The notes: a model not told the origin generated them from the sequence alone. 64,000 bases of DNA from an uncultured Prochlorococcus sp. (GCF_902626525.1 NZ_CACOFR010000001.1:94188-158187), one strand, 5' to 3'. Positions 20,080 to 29,476 are shown, counted from the first letter of the stretch. Numbers and translations are program-made.

Positions 20080-20219
20080 TTTTCACTAATTAAAAAACTT
20101 TTTTCTAAGGGGCCTCTTTAAGACTGATCAAATTTATTAATTTGAAAACAAAAATATTAAAGGGGTTGATTTTTCTTCAAGATTCGTTTCTTTAGAGATA
20201 TAAATTTTTGATATTAATT

Positions 20220-20333
20220 ATGATTATGCCTCAATCAACTTTGGAAAGCTTGTTGTTTTTTATGATACTTTCGCTTGTCGCAACTTACGTCGTAAAATTA
20301 AAGTATTCCTCAAAATTAAAACCACAAAAGTAG
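20220..20333 (+). CDS. Small membrane peptide, 37 residues
   Basis: Short ATG frame with one helix (LESLLFFMILSLVATYVV) and a basic C-terminus. Plausible thylakoid or plasma-membrane peptide of the type common here. Confidence 0.45.
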   Translation: MIMPQSTLESLLFFMILSLVATYVVKLKYSSKLKPQK

Positions 20334-20353
20334 TTTTTATTTTTTAGCCATAT

Positions 20354-20551
20354 TTATTTACTTGGATCACTCCAAGTTTCTTGATATAACCAACTCAAAA
20401 AAGTAAGAGTTAGTATATTTCCAAATCCGTAAGTAATTCCCAATAATGGATTATATATATTGGCAATAATAGTAGACATAATAAAGATTATTAGTCCTGA
20501 AATAATTAAATCCTGTATAGGTAGGTGGCTTAAATTAATTGAATTAATCAT
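20354..20551 (-). CDS. Small membrane protein, 65 residues
   Basis: Two hydrophobic segments (DLIISGLIIFIMSTIIANIY and ILTLTFLSWLY). No family recognised. Convergent with the 37-residue gene. Confidence 0.5.
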   Translation of the reverse strand: MINSINLSHLPIQDLIISGLIIFIMSTIIANIYNPLLGITYGFGNILTLTFLSWLYQETWSDPSK

Positions 20552-20798
20552 TCGATAATGATTGAGAATTTAGTAATAAATTATAAAGCAACATAAAGGC
20601 CATTTATTCATTATTTTTAGTACTTAATCATAAACTCAAGAATAATTATGTATTAGAAAAATATTGATTAATCTTGAATATCAAAGAATTTCAATTAGAT
20701 ATTTAAATTTAATTACAAATTATACATGAAGTTGATTAATTTTTTTCAGTGTGAGATATAAAAATAGTATATAGTTTTAAAAATTTGGTTTTAAGGAA

Positions 20799-20924
20799 TT
20801 GGAAAACTTTAGTTATTATGAATACTTGAATTCTATTTCATTTCATCCACCTGTGATGATAATAACTACCCTTGTTTTCTTTTACATAAGAAGAAAAATA
20901 TTATTAAAGGGTAAAAAGCATTAA
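20799..20924 (+). CDS. Small membrane peptide, TTG start
   Basis: 41 residues reading MENFSYYEYLNSISFHPPVM from a TTG, then a helix IITTLVFFYIRRK and basic tail. An AAGG purine run lies a few bases before the TTG. Confidence 0.4.
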   Translation: MENFSYYEYLNSISFHPPVMIITTLVFFYIRRKILLKGKKH

Positions 20925-21011
20925 AATTTATTTTAAATTCATATTATTTAACGAGTCAAAAATAATATAGATAAAACAAGTTATGAAAACAATTACGTAA
21001 ATAGATTCCAT

Positions 21012-21380
21012 TTAACCGATGGTTGTTATTGAACTACTTAAACCATAAGTTAAATAAATAAAACTGGCAAAAGTTACTCCAATCATTACGGTTGTGTAGA
21101 GTTTATTTAGTTTAAAATTATTATTTGAAGTTGAAAAATCTGCTACTACTAAATTTTTCATTGAATATTTATCCCTACTTTTGAAATCGCTGCTGTTAAC
21201 TAAACTACCTAAAATCGGTTCTGTTGAATTATTTATTTCTTCTTTGATAATAGAATTTAAACCTTTATCTTCACTAAAGAATTTTGGAAACATATAAGTA
21301 TGCCAAAGAGCTATTACCGCTGCCCAAAAAACAACGCTTACTCCGGCTATTCCAAATAGTAAGAACTTAAAAGTATCCAT
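21012..21380 (-). CDS. Two-helix membrane hypothetical protein
   Basis: 122 residues with an N-terminal helix (about 5-27), a polar middle region and a C-terminal helix (about 93-112). It is next to the PsbY/PsbF-like pair but transcribed away from it. Function unknown. Confidence 0.6.
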   Translation of the reverse strand: MDTFKFLLFGIAGVSVVFWAAVIALWHTYMFPKFFSEDKGLNSIIKEEINNSTEPILGSLVNSSDFKSRDKYSMKNLVVADFSTSNNNFKLNKLYTTVMIGVTFASFIYLTYGLSSSITTIG

Positions 21381-21602
21381 ATTTCAATTTATTTAATAAA
21401 AATCTACCTCAATATTAAATAAACAAATATATTCATTTAAAAAATATACTTTAACTAAATCAATTTATCATGACTAATTGTGATTAATGATCAAAAATAA
21501 TGTTATTTAGTGTTTTTATTTAAATATAAGTTAATGAATTAATAAATTTTTAATGCTAAAGAGTCAAAATATCTAAAAAATTAACATTTTATTTTAATAG
21601 AA

Positions 21603-21899
21603 ATGGACTTCAGAGTTGTACTTGTAATTACACCAATTATTTTTTCGTGGATATTTACAGTATTTTGGTTAGGTAGATGGGATGTATTTAGATTAACACC
21701 ACTAGGATTACCTAAAAAGGGAGTGGCTCCTTTCAAAAACTATCAAGTATGGGAAGACTCTGCACTAGTTCCTGATACTGGTAGACCAGCAGAAGGTTAT
21801 CCTGTTTTTACTGTAAGAACTGCAGCTGTAAACGCTTTGGGAATTCCTACTGTTTTCTTCTTAGGAGCTATTTTGGCAATGCAGTTTAAATCTTATTGA
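21603..21899 (+). CDS. PsbY-like/PsbF-like chimeric thylakoid protein
   Basis: 98 residues and two helices. The N-terminus [16 protein letters not shown] resembles the MDxRxxLVxxP start of PsbY. The C-terminal third, [20 protein letters not shown] then [10 protein letters not shown], closely matches the beta subunit of cytochrome b559 (PsbF). The PsbF haem-ligand His is Asn here (N77). It is therefore probably a thylakoid protein tied to photosystem II or its assembly, not a functional haem subunit. The N-terminal module recurs in the next gene. Function is inferred. Confidence 0.7.
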   Translation: MDFRVVLVITPIIFSWIFTVFWLGRWDVFRLTPLGLPKKGVAPFKNYQVWEDSALVPDTGRPAEGYPVFTVRTAAVNALGIPTVFFLGAILAMQFKSY

Positions 21900-21911
21900 T
21901 AAGGTACTTTA

Positions 21912-22097
21912 ATGGATATAAGATTTTTAATTGTTGGAGCTCCCTTCATAGTTGCCTTTTTCTACACCTTATTTTGGCTGAGAAAATGGGGTGCTTTTGA
22001 TTCCCCTAATGACAACTTTCCCAAAAAAATGACTCTTCAAAATAAATCAATAGAACAAAAATATATTCTAGAAAATATATTTTTAACAAAAAATTGA
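21912..22097 (+). CDS. PsbY-like single-helix protein
   Basis: 61 residues; the start MDIRFLIVGAPFIVAFFYTL plus FWLRKWGAF is similar to the N-terminal half of the preceding gene, which ends 12 bases upstream, so the two look like a tandem duplication. Polar tail of about 30 residues. Thylakoid location is inferred. Confidence 0.6.
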   Translation: MDIRFLIVGAPFIVAFFYTLFWLRKWGAFDSPNDNFPKKMTLQNKSIEQKYILENIFLTKN

Positions 22098-22131
22098 ATT
22101 CCTATTTATCTATTTTAATAAATTAATTGCC

Positions 22132-22230
22132 ATGATCCCATTAGAACAGTATCTATTTTTTGCAGTTTCTCTTTATGCTTTTTTTTATCTTTCAATGAGT
22201 GTAGTAGGTGCATTAATAAACTTTTCCTAA
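22132..22230 (+). CDS. Small membrane peptide, 32 residues
   Basis: ATG frame almost entirely hydrophobic (starts MIPLEQYLFFAVSLYAFFYL). It is 34 bases after the PsbY-like gene and may be the third member of the same operon. Confidence 0.5.
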   Translation: MIPLEQYLFFAVSLYAFFYLSMSVVGALINFS

Positions 22231-22322
22231 AATTAAGTAGATAAAATATTAAACACTTTTTTGTATAAATTAAATCTTTCTAAATTAATAAATTCATTAT
22301 ATAAATATAAAAGTAGATATTA

Positions 22323-22422
22323 GGGCAATCTACTAGCCGCTAGCTTTGATAAGTACGGTTTGTAATGAGAACCTCCCTTTAACCTCATTTTCTTTTTCGC
22401 AATCTTAGAAAATGAGGTTTTA
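22323..22422 (+). ncRNA. Candidate small RNA with intrinsic terminator
   Basis: No coding frame, but a structured stretch (CTAGCCGCTAG) leads into a strong hairpin AACCTCATTTTCT / AGAAAATGAGGTT (22381-22419) followed by T residues. Local motifs (GGCAATCT, TACGGTTT, ATGAGAACCT) partly recur in the next candidate. Strand and start are guesses; RNA-seq is needed. Confidence 0.4.
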
Positions 22423-22557
22423 ATATTTTGATTAAAGTTCAAAGATTAAATTAAAAATAGGTAATAAAAAAAACTCCTCCAATTAAAAATTATTCATGAA
22501 TATGTATATTATTTACTTTTAAAAAAATAGTTTTTTATTTATAAAGAATATGTAGAT

Positions 22558-22660
22558 GTTTGGCGAATCTGCAACGGTTTACAATCCGTCTTTATGAACC
22601 TAGCCAAAGAAAATATTCTTAACTACGTTTTAGTTATTTTAGTAGTTAAGAATATTTTTA
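22558..22660 (+). ncRNA. Second candidate small RNA with terminator
   Basis: TTGGC (near 22560) can pair with GCCAA (near 22604) enclosing a small hairpin ACGG/CCGT, and a long hairpin AATATTCTTAACTAC / GTAGTTAAGAATATT (22612-22656) follows, ending in T residues. It resembles the preceding candidate in short motifs and lies just before the 22726 gene, so it could also be that gene's leader. Confidence 0.4.
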
Positions 22661-22725
22661 TTAAATATTTTACTTATAGCGAAAATATTATATTAGAATT
22701 TATTTAATTTTATAGGTCAACTTTA

Positions 22726-23139
22726 ATGATTAATAAATTAAATAAAAATGATACCTTAGAAGATATTTATAAAGATTTAGAGTCTGGAATCCCAGAAAAC
22801 AAATCTATAAAAGAGTATGCCCTTCCTAATGCAAGGCAATGGTTAGGGGGAAGATTCGTGGCTATATGGGTTTTACCAATTTATTTCATTAGAAAAATCG
22901 CAAAGTTTTCTGCTGCATCTTCTTTCGTTAAACCATATTCTCCTTCTCAAAGTGGTCCTTCTTATAAACAACCAGAAACCCTATTTACTGCTTTACAAAG
23001 TGTTTTCAAGGGTAAAGATCACTTAAGATTCTTTGATCATAGATTTATTGGTATTTGGGTTTTACCAATTGCCTTAACTGGTATAGTTTTTGAAATCTTA
23101 TTGATAGCTCCTACTAATAATACTTCACCTTTTAGTTAA
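22726..23139 (+). CDS. Membrane hypothetical protein with a repeated motif
   Basis: 137 residues. The motif GGRFVAIWVLPI (about 41-52) recurs as HRFIGIWVLPIAL (about 105-117), each starting a hydrophobic segment, so the protein looks like an internal duplication. N-terminal 35 residues are acidic and soluble. Family not recognised; its position suggests a photosynthetic-membrane role, which is inference. Confidence 0.6.
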   Translation: MINKLNKNDTLEDIYKDLESGIPENKSIKEYALPNARQWLGGRFVAIWVLPIYFIRKIAKFSAASSFVKPYSPSQSGPSYKQPETLFTALQSVFKGKDHLRFFDHRFIGIWVLPIALTGIVFEILLIAPTNNTSPFS

Positions 23140-23389
23140 CAAGTATTTATTGATATCTTATTTTCTTTCACAAAAAGGATTTAAAAGGAAAATATAATTT
23201 GTAAAAAATTCTGGAAGGTTATTTATTAATTATTTAAGTTATATTTTCTAGCTCAAAGTTTTTAATTTGGTTTGTTCTATTAATTGACTATTTTTAATTC
23301 CTTTATAGTTAAGAATAATTTATTTAAAATTAACTTGAATAACTACAAAATTTATAATTTCTTTTGAAATTTAAAATATATTTGAGGAA

Positions 23390-23551
23390 ATGTTGAAGAT
23401 ATTTAAAAATCAAAAAGCAGAAAGGAGGCACTTAAATATTAACCCATTTTCTAGAAGTCTCAGTAATAATAATCCCCAAAAGTTATCTCTTTTCATAAGA
23501 GATATGTATCAAATATTCAAAAGTTTCTTCTATCAAATAGTTCATGATTAA
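23390..23551 (+). CDS. Small basic protein, 53 residues
   Basis: ATG preceded by GAGGAA. The sequence starts MLKIFKNQKAERRHLNINPF; basic and without a clear membrane helix. Function unknown. Confidence 0.45.
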   Translation: MLKIFKNQKAERRHLNINPFSRSLSNNNPQKLSLFIRDMYQIFKSFFYQIVHD

Positions 23552-23828
23552 AAGTTACAAATTTAATTTCTCAACAATAGAGGAAGCATCTTGGATATGA
23601 ATATTTTTAGGATTCTACGGATCATTATATTTTTTTCTTTATTCTCTTATTTGAATGCCACTTTGTTAGAAATTATAATTCCCTAGAAAATATAGAAAAT
23701 AAGATTTATACGCAAATTTGAAAAAGATTTAAAAAATCATTTAGGAATATTTCTAAAGAATGGAATCTAATTTAAGAGTTAGCTGATAATAATTATTTAA
23801 AATATATAGGTATACCTTAGGATTAATT

Positions 23829-24044
23829 ATGGGAGAAGCAAAGAGAAGAAAAAAATTAGGAATTCCCCCAAGAGAAAAAACTGAAGATATAAATTTACCT
23901 CAACTCGATAAAAAAGCTATACAACAAAAAGTAAGGTCTATATTATTTAAATATCCGATTATTCCTTTTCTTTTTTATGGAGCTGCAATAGTAATTCTAA
24001 TCGCAAGCTTATTTTATATTTTTAAATCCTTTAATATTGTTTAA
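23829..24044 (+). CDS. DUF2839 family protein
   Basis: 71 residues beginning MGEAKRRKKLGIPPRE, the hallmark of DUF2839, followed by one C-terminal helix (about 45-66). Family function is unknown. A paralogue lies at 26470. Confidence 0.8.
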   Translation: MGEAKRRKKLGIPPREKTEDINLPQLDKKAIQQKVRSILFKYPIIPFLFYGAAIVILIASLFYIFKSFNIV

Positions 24045-24249
24045 CTATAGATTACTTTTTTGCATATTACTTTGAATGTGCAGTTGGATTATTTACTCTA
24101 CCTTGAAGTCGAAAATTAAAAAAACTTAATAGGGTAATTAAATTAAGAAAACTAATATTTTTTAAATGATCAATAAAAAATATATGAAACTTGTTTAGGA
24201 TTGACACCTTTCGATGTTGTTGTAATTTTGGGATAAGTTAAAACTTTTT

Positions 24250-24384
24250 ATGAAAAAAATTAATAAAAAATATGCTGAGATAATGCTTCAAGTAGATCAT
24301 GCAATTGGAAGAAAAGAAGTAGTTGGGTTATTAAAAAAAGCTGCAATGATTAAATCAAAATCAGAGGAAAACTTAGCTGCATAA
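24250..24384 (+). CDS. Small conserved protein, 44 residues
   Basis: Starts MKKINKKYAEIMLQVDHAIG, with RKEVVGLLKKAAMIK next. A paralogue of identical length is at 53118 (common core GRKE.VGL..KAA). Soluble and helical; function unknown. Conservation between the copies supports that both are real. Confidence 0.6.
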   Translation: MKKINKKYAEIMLQVDHAIGRKEVVGLLKKAAMIKSKSEENLAA

Positions 24385-24393
24385 ATTAAAAAA

Positions 24394-24525
24394 CTACTTT
24401 ATTAGAATTAATAAAATCCCATAAAGAATAATTGAGGAAGTGACAGCCATAATAAAAAATGGCAATATCACTCCAGAGTTTAACCATCTTAAAAATCTGA
24501 TTTTGTTGTTAATTACTCTTTGCAT
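24394..24525 (-). CDS. Small membrane protein, 43 residues
   Basis: Basic start (MQRVINNKIRFLRWLNSG) followed by one long helix (VILPFFIMAVTSSIILYGI). Convergent with the preceding gene. Confidence 0.5.
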   Translation of the reverse strand: MQRVINNKIRFLRWLNSGVILPFFIMAVTSSIILYGILLILIK

Positions 24526-24811
24526 TTTTTTACTTATTGCTTATTTGAAACTTAACAAGTTAATCAAAAGTGTAAATGATTTATTCATATTTATTTGATA
24601 ACGGCAATCTAGCAATTTTAAATATTAAATTTTGGCAGATAAAGATTTCAAATTTAAACTAATTTATTTTTATTTTTATTTTTATTTTTTTTTATTTAAT
24701 TCATATCATATATATTTTTGCTTTTGTTTTTTTGAAAACTTTTTAAGTAGTTTTTACATTGTATTCACCCAATTTTTTAAGCAAGATTAAGAAATATAAG
24801 ATTTTCATGTA

Positions 24812-25081
24812 ATGATTAAAATTTTTCAAGCAAACTCAGAAAATGTAAAAGATTATAATTCTGAATTTTTGCTTAAGATTCTAAATAACTCCTCAATAAA
24901 AAATAGTAACGAAAAACAACTATTCGTAGATGAAAATTGGAAAATCAATTCAAAAAATATGAATAATATCATTCCCTATGAAAATGCTAGTTTGAAGAAA
25001 ATATTATTAGAAATTTTTCCCGACAAAAAAATATTGATTAAGGATAACAAAGACGGTTCTCAAACAATTTTCTTATCGTAA
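24812..25081 (+). CDS. Hypothetical protein, 89 residues
   Basis: Soluble, Asn- and Lys-rich, with a C-terminal strand-like ending KDNKDGSQTIFLS. A T-rich low-complexity tract (24660-24700) lies upstream. Function unknown. Confidence 0.5.
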   Translation: MIKIFQANSENVKDYNSEFLLKILNNSSIKNSNEKQLFVDENWKINSKNMNNIIPYENASLKKILLEIFPDKKILIKDNKDGSQTIFLS

Positions 25082-25356
25082 TTTACTAAATATTTAAAGC
25101 ATTTTTATTGAATAACATCTTAAAATTCTTCTATAAACTAAATTTTTTAACTATTTAATTTGGGATTTATTTAAATTAACTCTTTAATTAAAGAGATTAT
25201 TTTTTTAACTTTTAATCTTAAGAAAGAAATTAGGAAAAATTACTCTCGCATAAATTTTTTGGAGGTGTTATTCTTCAGAAACGTTCATCCAAGTTTATAT
25301 CTCTGGACGCATGACATGGGAATAGGGAACGGGATTCTCATTAACTGCACAATACC

Positions 25357-25512
25357 ATGAATAACCTCTTACAAATAAGAGAAAAAATAAACAGAGCAAG
25401 AAGGCTCAAACAAGCTCAAATATTGGCAACAAAAAATGGAGAAGTCATTCCCTACAGGAAAACCGTATTTGAGAAGAGAGTACGAAAAGCTCAAAAAGAT
25501 TTGGCAAATTAA
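25357..25512 (+). CDS. Small basic protein, 51 residues
   Basis: Strongly basic (starts MNNLLQIREKINRARRLKQA; GEVIPYRKTVFEKRVRKAQK follows). It could bind nucleic acid, but nothing proves this. It is followed by a clear terminator. The 275 bases before it hold no other gene and may include a leader. Confidence 0.55.
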   Translation: MNNLLQIREKINRARRLKQAQILATKNGEVIPYRKTVFEKRVRKAQKDLAN

Positions 25513-25548
25513 GATTCTTTATAACGATTATTAGCCAAAATCATCAAA

Positions 25549-25578
25549 ATTAGAGAGGGATAAAACCCTCTTTTTTTT
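25549..25578 (+). terminator. Intrinsic terminator
   Basis: AGAGGG ATAAAA CCCTCT followed by eight T residues. The same hairpin core is found inside the repeated junction element of the 34-64 kb region, but the TTGACA part is absent here. Confidence 0.7.
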
Positions 25579-25682
25579 CTCTAAATTTTTACAATAATGG
25601 TTTTTTAAAAATTAAAATAACTATAGAAAGCAAAATATGGAAAATACCTTAATTTTCAAATGATTTCATATCTTATTCTCAA

Positions 25683-26060
25683 TTGTTAAAAGAATCTAAG
25701 AATAATTTCTTACTATTGCTATCAAATATAAAAGTGGCAAATTTAGTAAAGAATTCAAATGGGAATAAAATGTTTCAAGTGAAATCTAGAAAATTTAAGG
25801 ATTCAACCAATAAATCAAAGTTAGATCAAGTCTTATGGTTTATAGAAAATTATCTACCCCAGAAGAAATACCGAGGTTCAAAAAAAAAATCGAATATGGA
25901 TAATTTAGAAGCAGAAACTATCAAACAATTCTCAAAATTAGTTTCTATTCGCTCCAAAACATTATTTCCAGCTAAAAAACTTACTACAATCACTTTTACC
26001 TTTGGTAATTGGGCTTTGCCTTACCTGAAGTTTCTCAAGAAAATTGGAATAGCTAAGTAA
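25683..26060 (+). CDS. Hypothetical basic protein, 125 residues
   Basis: Opens at TTG 25683; an in-frame ATG lies further in at 25770, so the start is uncertain. Soluble, basic (KKKYRGSKKKSN), with a hydrophobic C-terminal third (FTFGNWALPYLKFLKKIG). No family recognised. Confidence 0.5.
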   Translation: MLKESKNNFLLLLSNIKVANLVKNSNGNKMFQVKSRKFKDSTNKSKLDQVLWFIENYLPQKKYRGSKKKSNMDNLEAETIKQFSKLVSIRSKTLFPAKKLTTITFTFGNWALPYLKFLKKIGIAK

Positions 26061-26218
26061 GAAAATCATCCCAGAATAATACAAGACTTATTCTCGCCGA
26101 ATTAAGAATTTGATAAAGATTAGAAATTATTACTAGTTTCTTTTCGTCGTTTAATGAAAAAAGCTTACTTTACATAATAAATACACTTGCTACGTTTTAA
26201 ATAAGAGATCTATTTATT

Positions 26219-26365
26219 ATGTTTCTAAATTATCTACCGAGTGAGATAGTCGAAGTTGTTGGTTTAACAATGATTTTTTCATTTTTAGTAGGAACTATAT
26301 TAATGTTATTGTTTACATCTGATCAGGCAAATACAAAGAATCTATATTTGAAGAAGGCTAAATAA
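26219..26365 (+). CDS. Small membrane protein, 48 residues
   Basis: One helix (VGLTMIFSFLVGTILMLLF) followed by TSDQANTKNLYLKKAK. A shorter relative with SSDSANIKNL after its helix is at 36267, so this is a small family. Confidence 0.55.
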   Translation: MFLNYLPSEIVEVVGLTMIFSFLVGTILMLLFTSDQANTKNLYLKKAK

Positions 26366-26469
26366 ATTGTATAAAGTTACTCTTTGTATTAGCGTTAATT
26401 TTCCTTTGCATATATTCGCAGGTTCATCACTTGATTTCTAGTATTAATATGTGAATTCTTTTAAAAATT

Positions 26470-26670
26470 ATGGGAGAAGCTAAAAGAAGGAAAGAGTTAT
26501 GCTTGCCACCTAGAAAAAAAGAAGTTATAAAAAAAAATTCTGATAAATACTTTTCATGGCTTCCAATTACTAGATCAAGAATAAAAAAATATCCCTACAT
26601 GGGAGTAGCTACTATGGCAATAGGAGCAATTATTTTCTTAGTGAGCGGGGGAGCAAATACTATTAATTAA
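26470..26670 (+). CDS. DUF2839 family protein
   Basis: 66 residues starting MGEAKRRKELCLPPRKK with a C-terminal helix. Second DUF2839 copy in the window, 2.6 kb from the first; probably a duplication. Confidence 0.8.
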   Translation: MGEAKRRKELCLPPRKKEVIKKNSDKYFSWLPITRSRIKKYPYMGVATMAIGAIIFLVSGGANTIN

Positions 26671-26934
26671 TTAATTAGATTTTTAAATTAACTTATTCTT
26701 AATCTAAGAATTTTCTAATAATTTAATGCCAGATATTAAAAAAATTATATTTGTTATGCCGAGAAATATCGAATAAAGGGTTAGAAATTAATGATACCAA
26801 AATTCTTGTATGCAATTTGATCAATAAAAAACATTTAATCCTAAAGGAGGGAGAAACTATATTTACTTCTAGATAAAGTAGTAATTAGAAGAGGTATTAC
26901 AGAGTTTGCTGCTACCTTTCTTTGTATTTTCCTC

Positions 26935-27105
26935 TTATTGAGCTTTAAATTTTTCATTTATTTCCTTAAGTATATTTATGTAAGTTGTTTTCGTTTTTAT
27001 ATGGAAGCCATCTTTCTTTGTTCTTATGTATTCTTTCGCAACCAATGTCTAAAGATATATTTAAAGCGTCTTTTTCAGAAGAAAATGTACCTCTAATATG
27101 AGTAT
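26935..27105 (-). pseudogene. Frameshifted small gene relic
   Basis: The minus strand reads NTHIRGTFSSEKDALNISLD in one frame and then AKEYIRTKKDGFHIKTKTTY plus INILKEINEKFKAQ in another. The two parts look like one protein with a single frameshift, and no start codon is found. Parent family unknown. Confidence 0.4.
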
Positions 27106-27351
27106 TTGATAATGACTTAAATTAAGAGTTAAGAAAGAGAAAATAAGAAATTTTAACTTTCTAAGAATAATAAGCATTACTTAAATTTTGAATATATAAA
27201 ATTTTTCTTGATACGAATGTTTTATTGGCGAGATCTTTAAAGCAATAAAAAAGGGCTAATAAAATATATTTGAATCTAGTCGAATTTTTGTATGGAAATT
27301 TGATCTCATTATTATTGTTTATTTTGATCTATAATTTCTCTATAAAAATAT

Positions 27352-27559
27352 TTAAAGCTCATCATTGTAGCCATTATCTTTTTCAAATTTCTCTAATTCC
27401 TTTAGTATTTTTCTGTCATGAAGCAGCCTTAGATATGTTATTCATTTCTTCAATTTTGTTTATTAGTTCATCTAACCATTCTGTATTATTTTGAGATCTT
27501 TTCTGAAAATATGATATTTTTGGTTGATTTCTTTCTAGCGTTTCATAATCTCCACTCAT
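27352..27559 (-). pseudogene. Frameshifted helical small gene
   Basis: ATG at 27559 opens MSGDYETLERNQPKISYFQK and continues to TEWLDELINKIEEMNN. The frame then hits TGA at 27416, while the neighbouring frame continues LLHDRKILKELEKFEKDNGY to a natural stop. One base change restores about 68 residues, so this is a recent pseudogene or a sequencing error. Confidence 0.5.
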
Positions 27560-27714
27560 AAATTCCCTTAAAATTCATATTCGGCCTAATTTATCTAAAT
27601 AAATTTTCCTCATCAATAAGTGCTTATACTTATATTTCGGAATATCAAAAATTAAGCAAGTTACGCTGGTCGAATTCATTAAACGCTAAGATTTTCATAA
27701 AGGTGATAAAAAAT

Positions 27715-27819
27715 ATGGCTACTAACGAAGAATTGGAAAAAAGGATTGAGACTTTAGAAAAAGAAGTCCAACATCTAAAAGCTATCCTGCAGTATCAAAT
27801 GAGGAATAAGAAAAAGTAA
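27715..27819 (+). CDS. Short coiled-coil protein, 34 residues
   Basis: ATG with AAGGTGAT upstream. The sequence (MATNEELEKRIETLEKEVQH) has a clean heptad pattern, like a SlyX-type or leucine-zipper peptide. Function unknown. Confidence 0.55.
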   Translation: MATNEELEKRIETLEKEVQHLKAILQYQMRNKKK

Positions 27820-28106
27820 ATAATACATATTGAGTGATGAGCAATTTATCTCTTTATGGGTTTGGATACTTGATATCCAATCTCAATATTAAGAACTTTG
27901 GTAGATATATCTTTTAGAAAAAAACTTATCATTGATATTTAGATCAAATTTGTTTCTCTATAAATATGTCTCTAAAATTATTAATTCTATAGCTATTCCA
28001 TTATTGGCAGTATGTTTTTTATCGCTTACAAAAAACTCAAAAGAAGGAAAATAACATTTCATATACTACCTACAATCAGCTACCTAGTTAAAGATTAAAT
28101 ACTGTA

Positions 28107-28210
28107 TTAGTCGTCTCCAAAGTATTTTACCTAATACCCCAAATAAGGACTACTGATATAGATAAAGAGCAATAAACCAAAAACAATTTGAGAAGGTGGA
28201 AATATAATTA
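28107..28210 (-). pseudogene. Relic of a small membrane gene
   Basis: Reads IIFPPSQIVFGLLLF, then after a shift VVLIWGIR and finally YFGDD, matching the intact 37-residue gene at 57391 (starts MIFPPPQVIFSLLLLST). The start codon is lost (ATT). Confidence 0.5.
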
Positions 28211-28240
28211 GTTCAACCTTAAATTATTGCTCAGCTTTTC

Positions 28241-28408
28241 TTATGAAAATTTTAAAAGGTGTGCAATATTATTTGATTCAAGGTGTTTTGCATAACAAGC
28301 TGTTGAGCAATAAACTTTTTCATTATTGATACTGCATGAACTTATTCATGCAAGAAAACCCTTTAAAGCATCTGAATCTTTAAAGTTTGAATAAATATCT
28401 TTTTTCAT
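28241..28408 (-). pseudogene. Small Cys-containing gene with an in-frame TGA
   Basis: GGAGGT precedes ATG. The frame reads MKKDIYSNFKDSDALKGFLA, TGA, then SSCSINNEKVYCSTACYAKH and LESNNIAHLLKFS. The downstream part has a Cys pattern like a small zinc ribbon. It is probably an interrupted gene. Confidence 0.4.
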
Positions 28409-28994
28409 AATGAAACCTCCAATTTAAATTATTTCTAATATAGGAAGGCTTTTAGGTAAAGAACCTATAAATTAAATTTAAGAAAACTATTTAATCTATA
28501 AGTTTTTTCATAAAAAAAATCCTAATTTAACTAAAAATTTGACAGAAGCTTTAACTATTATCCATAAGAGTTTTTAATGATTTTTATTATTGATCTTTCT
28601 TTTTTATTAAAATATATTTTTTCATTAAAAAGGGGCTTTGGCTTCGCCCCAAGCAAAAAGCGGAATAATCCCCATCACCCAGCCTTTTTTACAATACTAG
28701 CACTACATATGGTGTTTGTAAGTAATAAAAATTACCTATTTATGGGGTTGTTAGTTTTTGTTTAATTTGTCATTATAGGGTTCCCCATCACCTAGGCTCG
28801 CAAGAGTCTTTTTTTTTGTCTATTTCTGGTCAAATATCTGCTCTACTAATTCTCCCGCAAAATTAAAATTTTAGAAATAGAAATTTGCCTTGCATTTAGA
28901 AATTTAAAAATGATAAATTTTTCTCTTCAAGCTTACTATTCTCGAGAAGTTAAGTTTTATTCAATATTCCTTAGATTTAATGCTTATAACTATC
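28409..28994. other. Intergenic region with a GC hairpin
   Basis: A 62-codon TTG/ATG frame at 28577-28765 looks like chance. A hairpin GGGGC...GCCCC at 28630-28652 is unusually GC-rich for this DNA and may end transcription. Nothing else is supported. Confidence 0.35.
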
Positions 28995-29093
28995 ATGGTG
29001 ATACGTTTAGAAACTGGTTACATGCGCTCAAGAAAACAGCAGATGGATGAAATGATATTTTTTATTAACAGAATCACTCTTATTCCTTTTTAA
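28995..29093 (+). CDS. Putative 32-residue peptide
   Basis: Short ATG frame (MVIRLETGYMRSRKQQMDEM, then a hydrophobic end). It overlaps another 46-codon frame at 28910-29050, and I cannot tell which, if either, is used. Confidence 0.25.
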   Translation: MVIRLETGYMRSRKQQMDEMIFFINRITLIPF

Positions 29094-29164
29094 AATTGGT
29101 ATTTAAAGATTTTTTATTTAATTTTTAGATTCGACAATTAATAATAATAAAAATTACTTTACTT

Positions 29165-29476
29165 ATGCAAACATACATTGTTTATTGGCAATTCCCAGAT
29201 CAAGAAAGTCATATGCAAGGTTCAGAAGCTTTTGCTGGTTTTATTGAAGGAGGGTGTAAAGGTGATGAATTTGATGGGTTTAAAGTTGTTAATCGAGTCG
29301 TAAATCCTGAGGGAGCTAATGGCTGGGCTATAGTTGAATCTTCAAACCACCAGAATATTTGGAAATGGAGTAGTATCTGGGTCGATAATTTTGGAGTAGA
29401 AATTGAAGTTACACCAGTTTTAACTGACCAAGAATTTCTCTCCGTCCATAAAGAAATAGAAACAAATATGAATTAG
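29165..29476 (+). CDS. DUF3303-like protein
   Basis: 103 residues of a small alpha/beta (dimeric ferredoxin-like) fold: MQTYIVYWQFPDQ, VVNRVVNPEGANGWAIVESS, NIWKWSSIW, VEIEVTPVLTDQE. Relative of the protein at 40674, which shares the order strand, GW(A/I)(I/V), TPV.TD. Family function unknown. Confidence 0.65.
   Translation: MQTYIVYWQFPDQESHMQGSEAFAGFIEGGCKGDEFDGFKVVNRVVNPEGANGWAIVESSNHQNIWKWSSIWVDNFGVEIEVTPVLTDQEFLSVHKEIETNMN

Noticed and set aside
27270..27494. 74-residue hydrophobic gene on the plus strand
   Set aside because: It is antisense to a helical, frameshifted gene on the minus strand and starts with TTG without support.
28577..28765. 62-residue gene
   Set aside because: Composition looks like translated AT-rich intergenic DNA and it runs across a GC hairpin.
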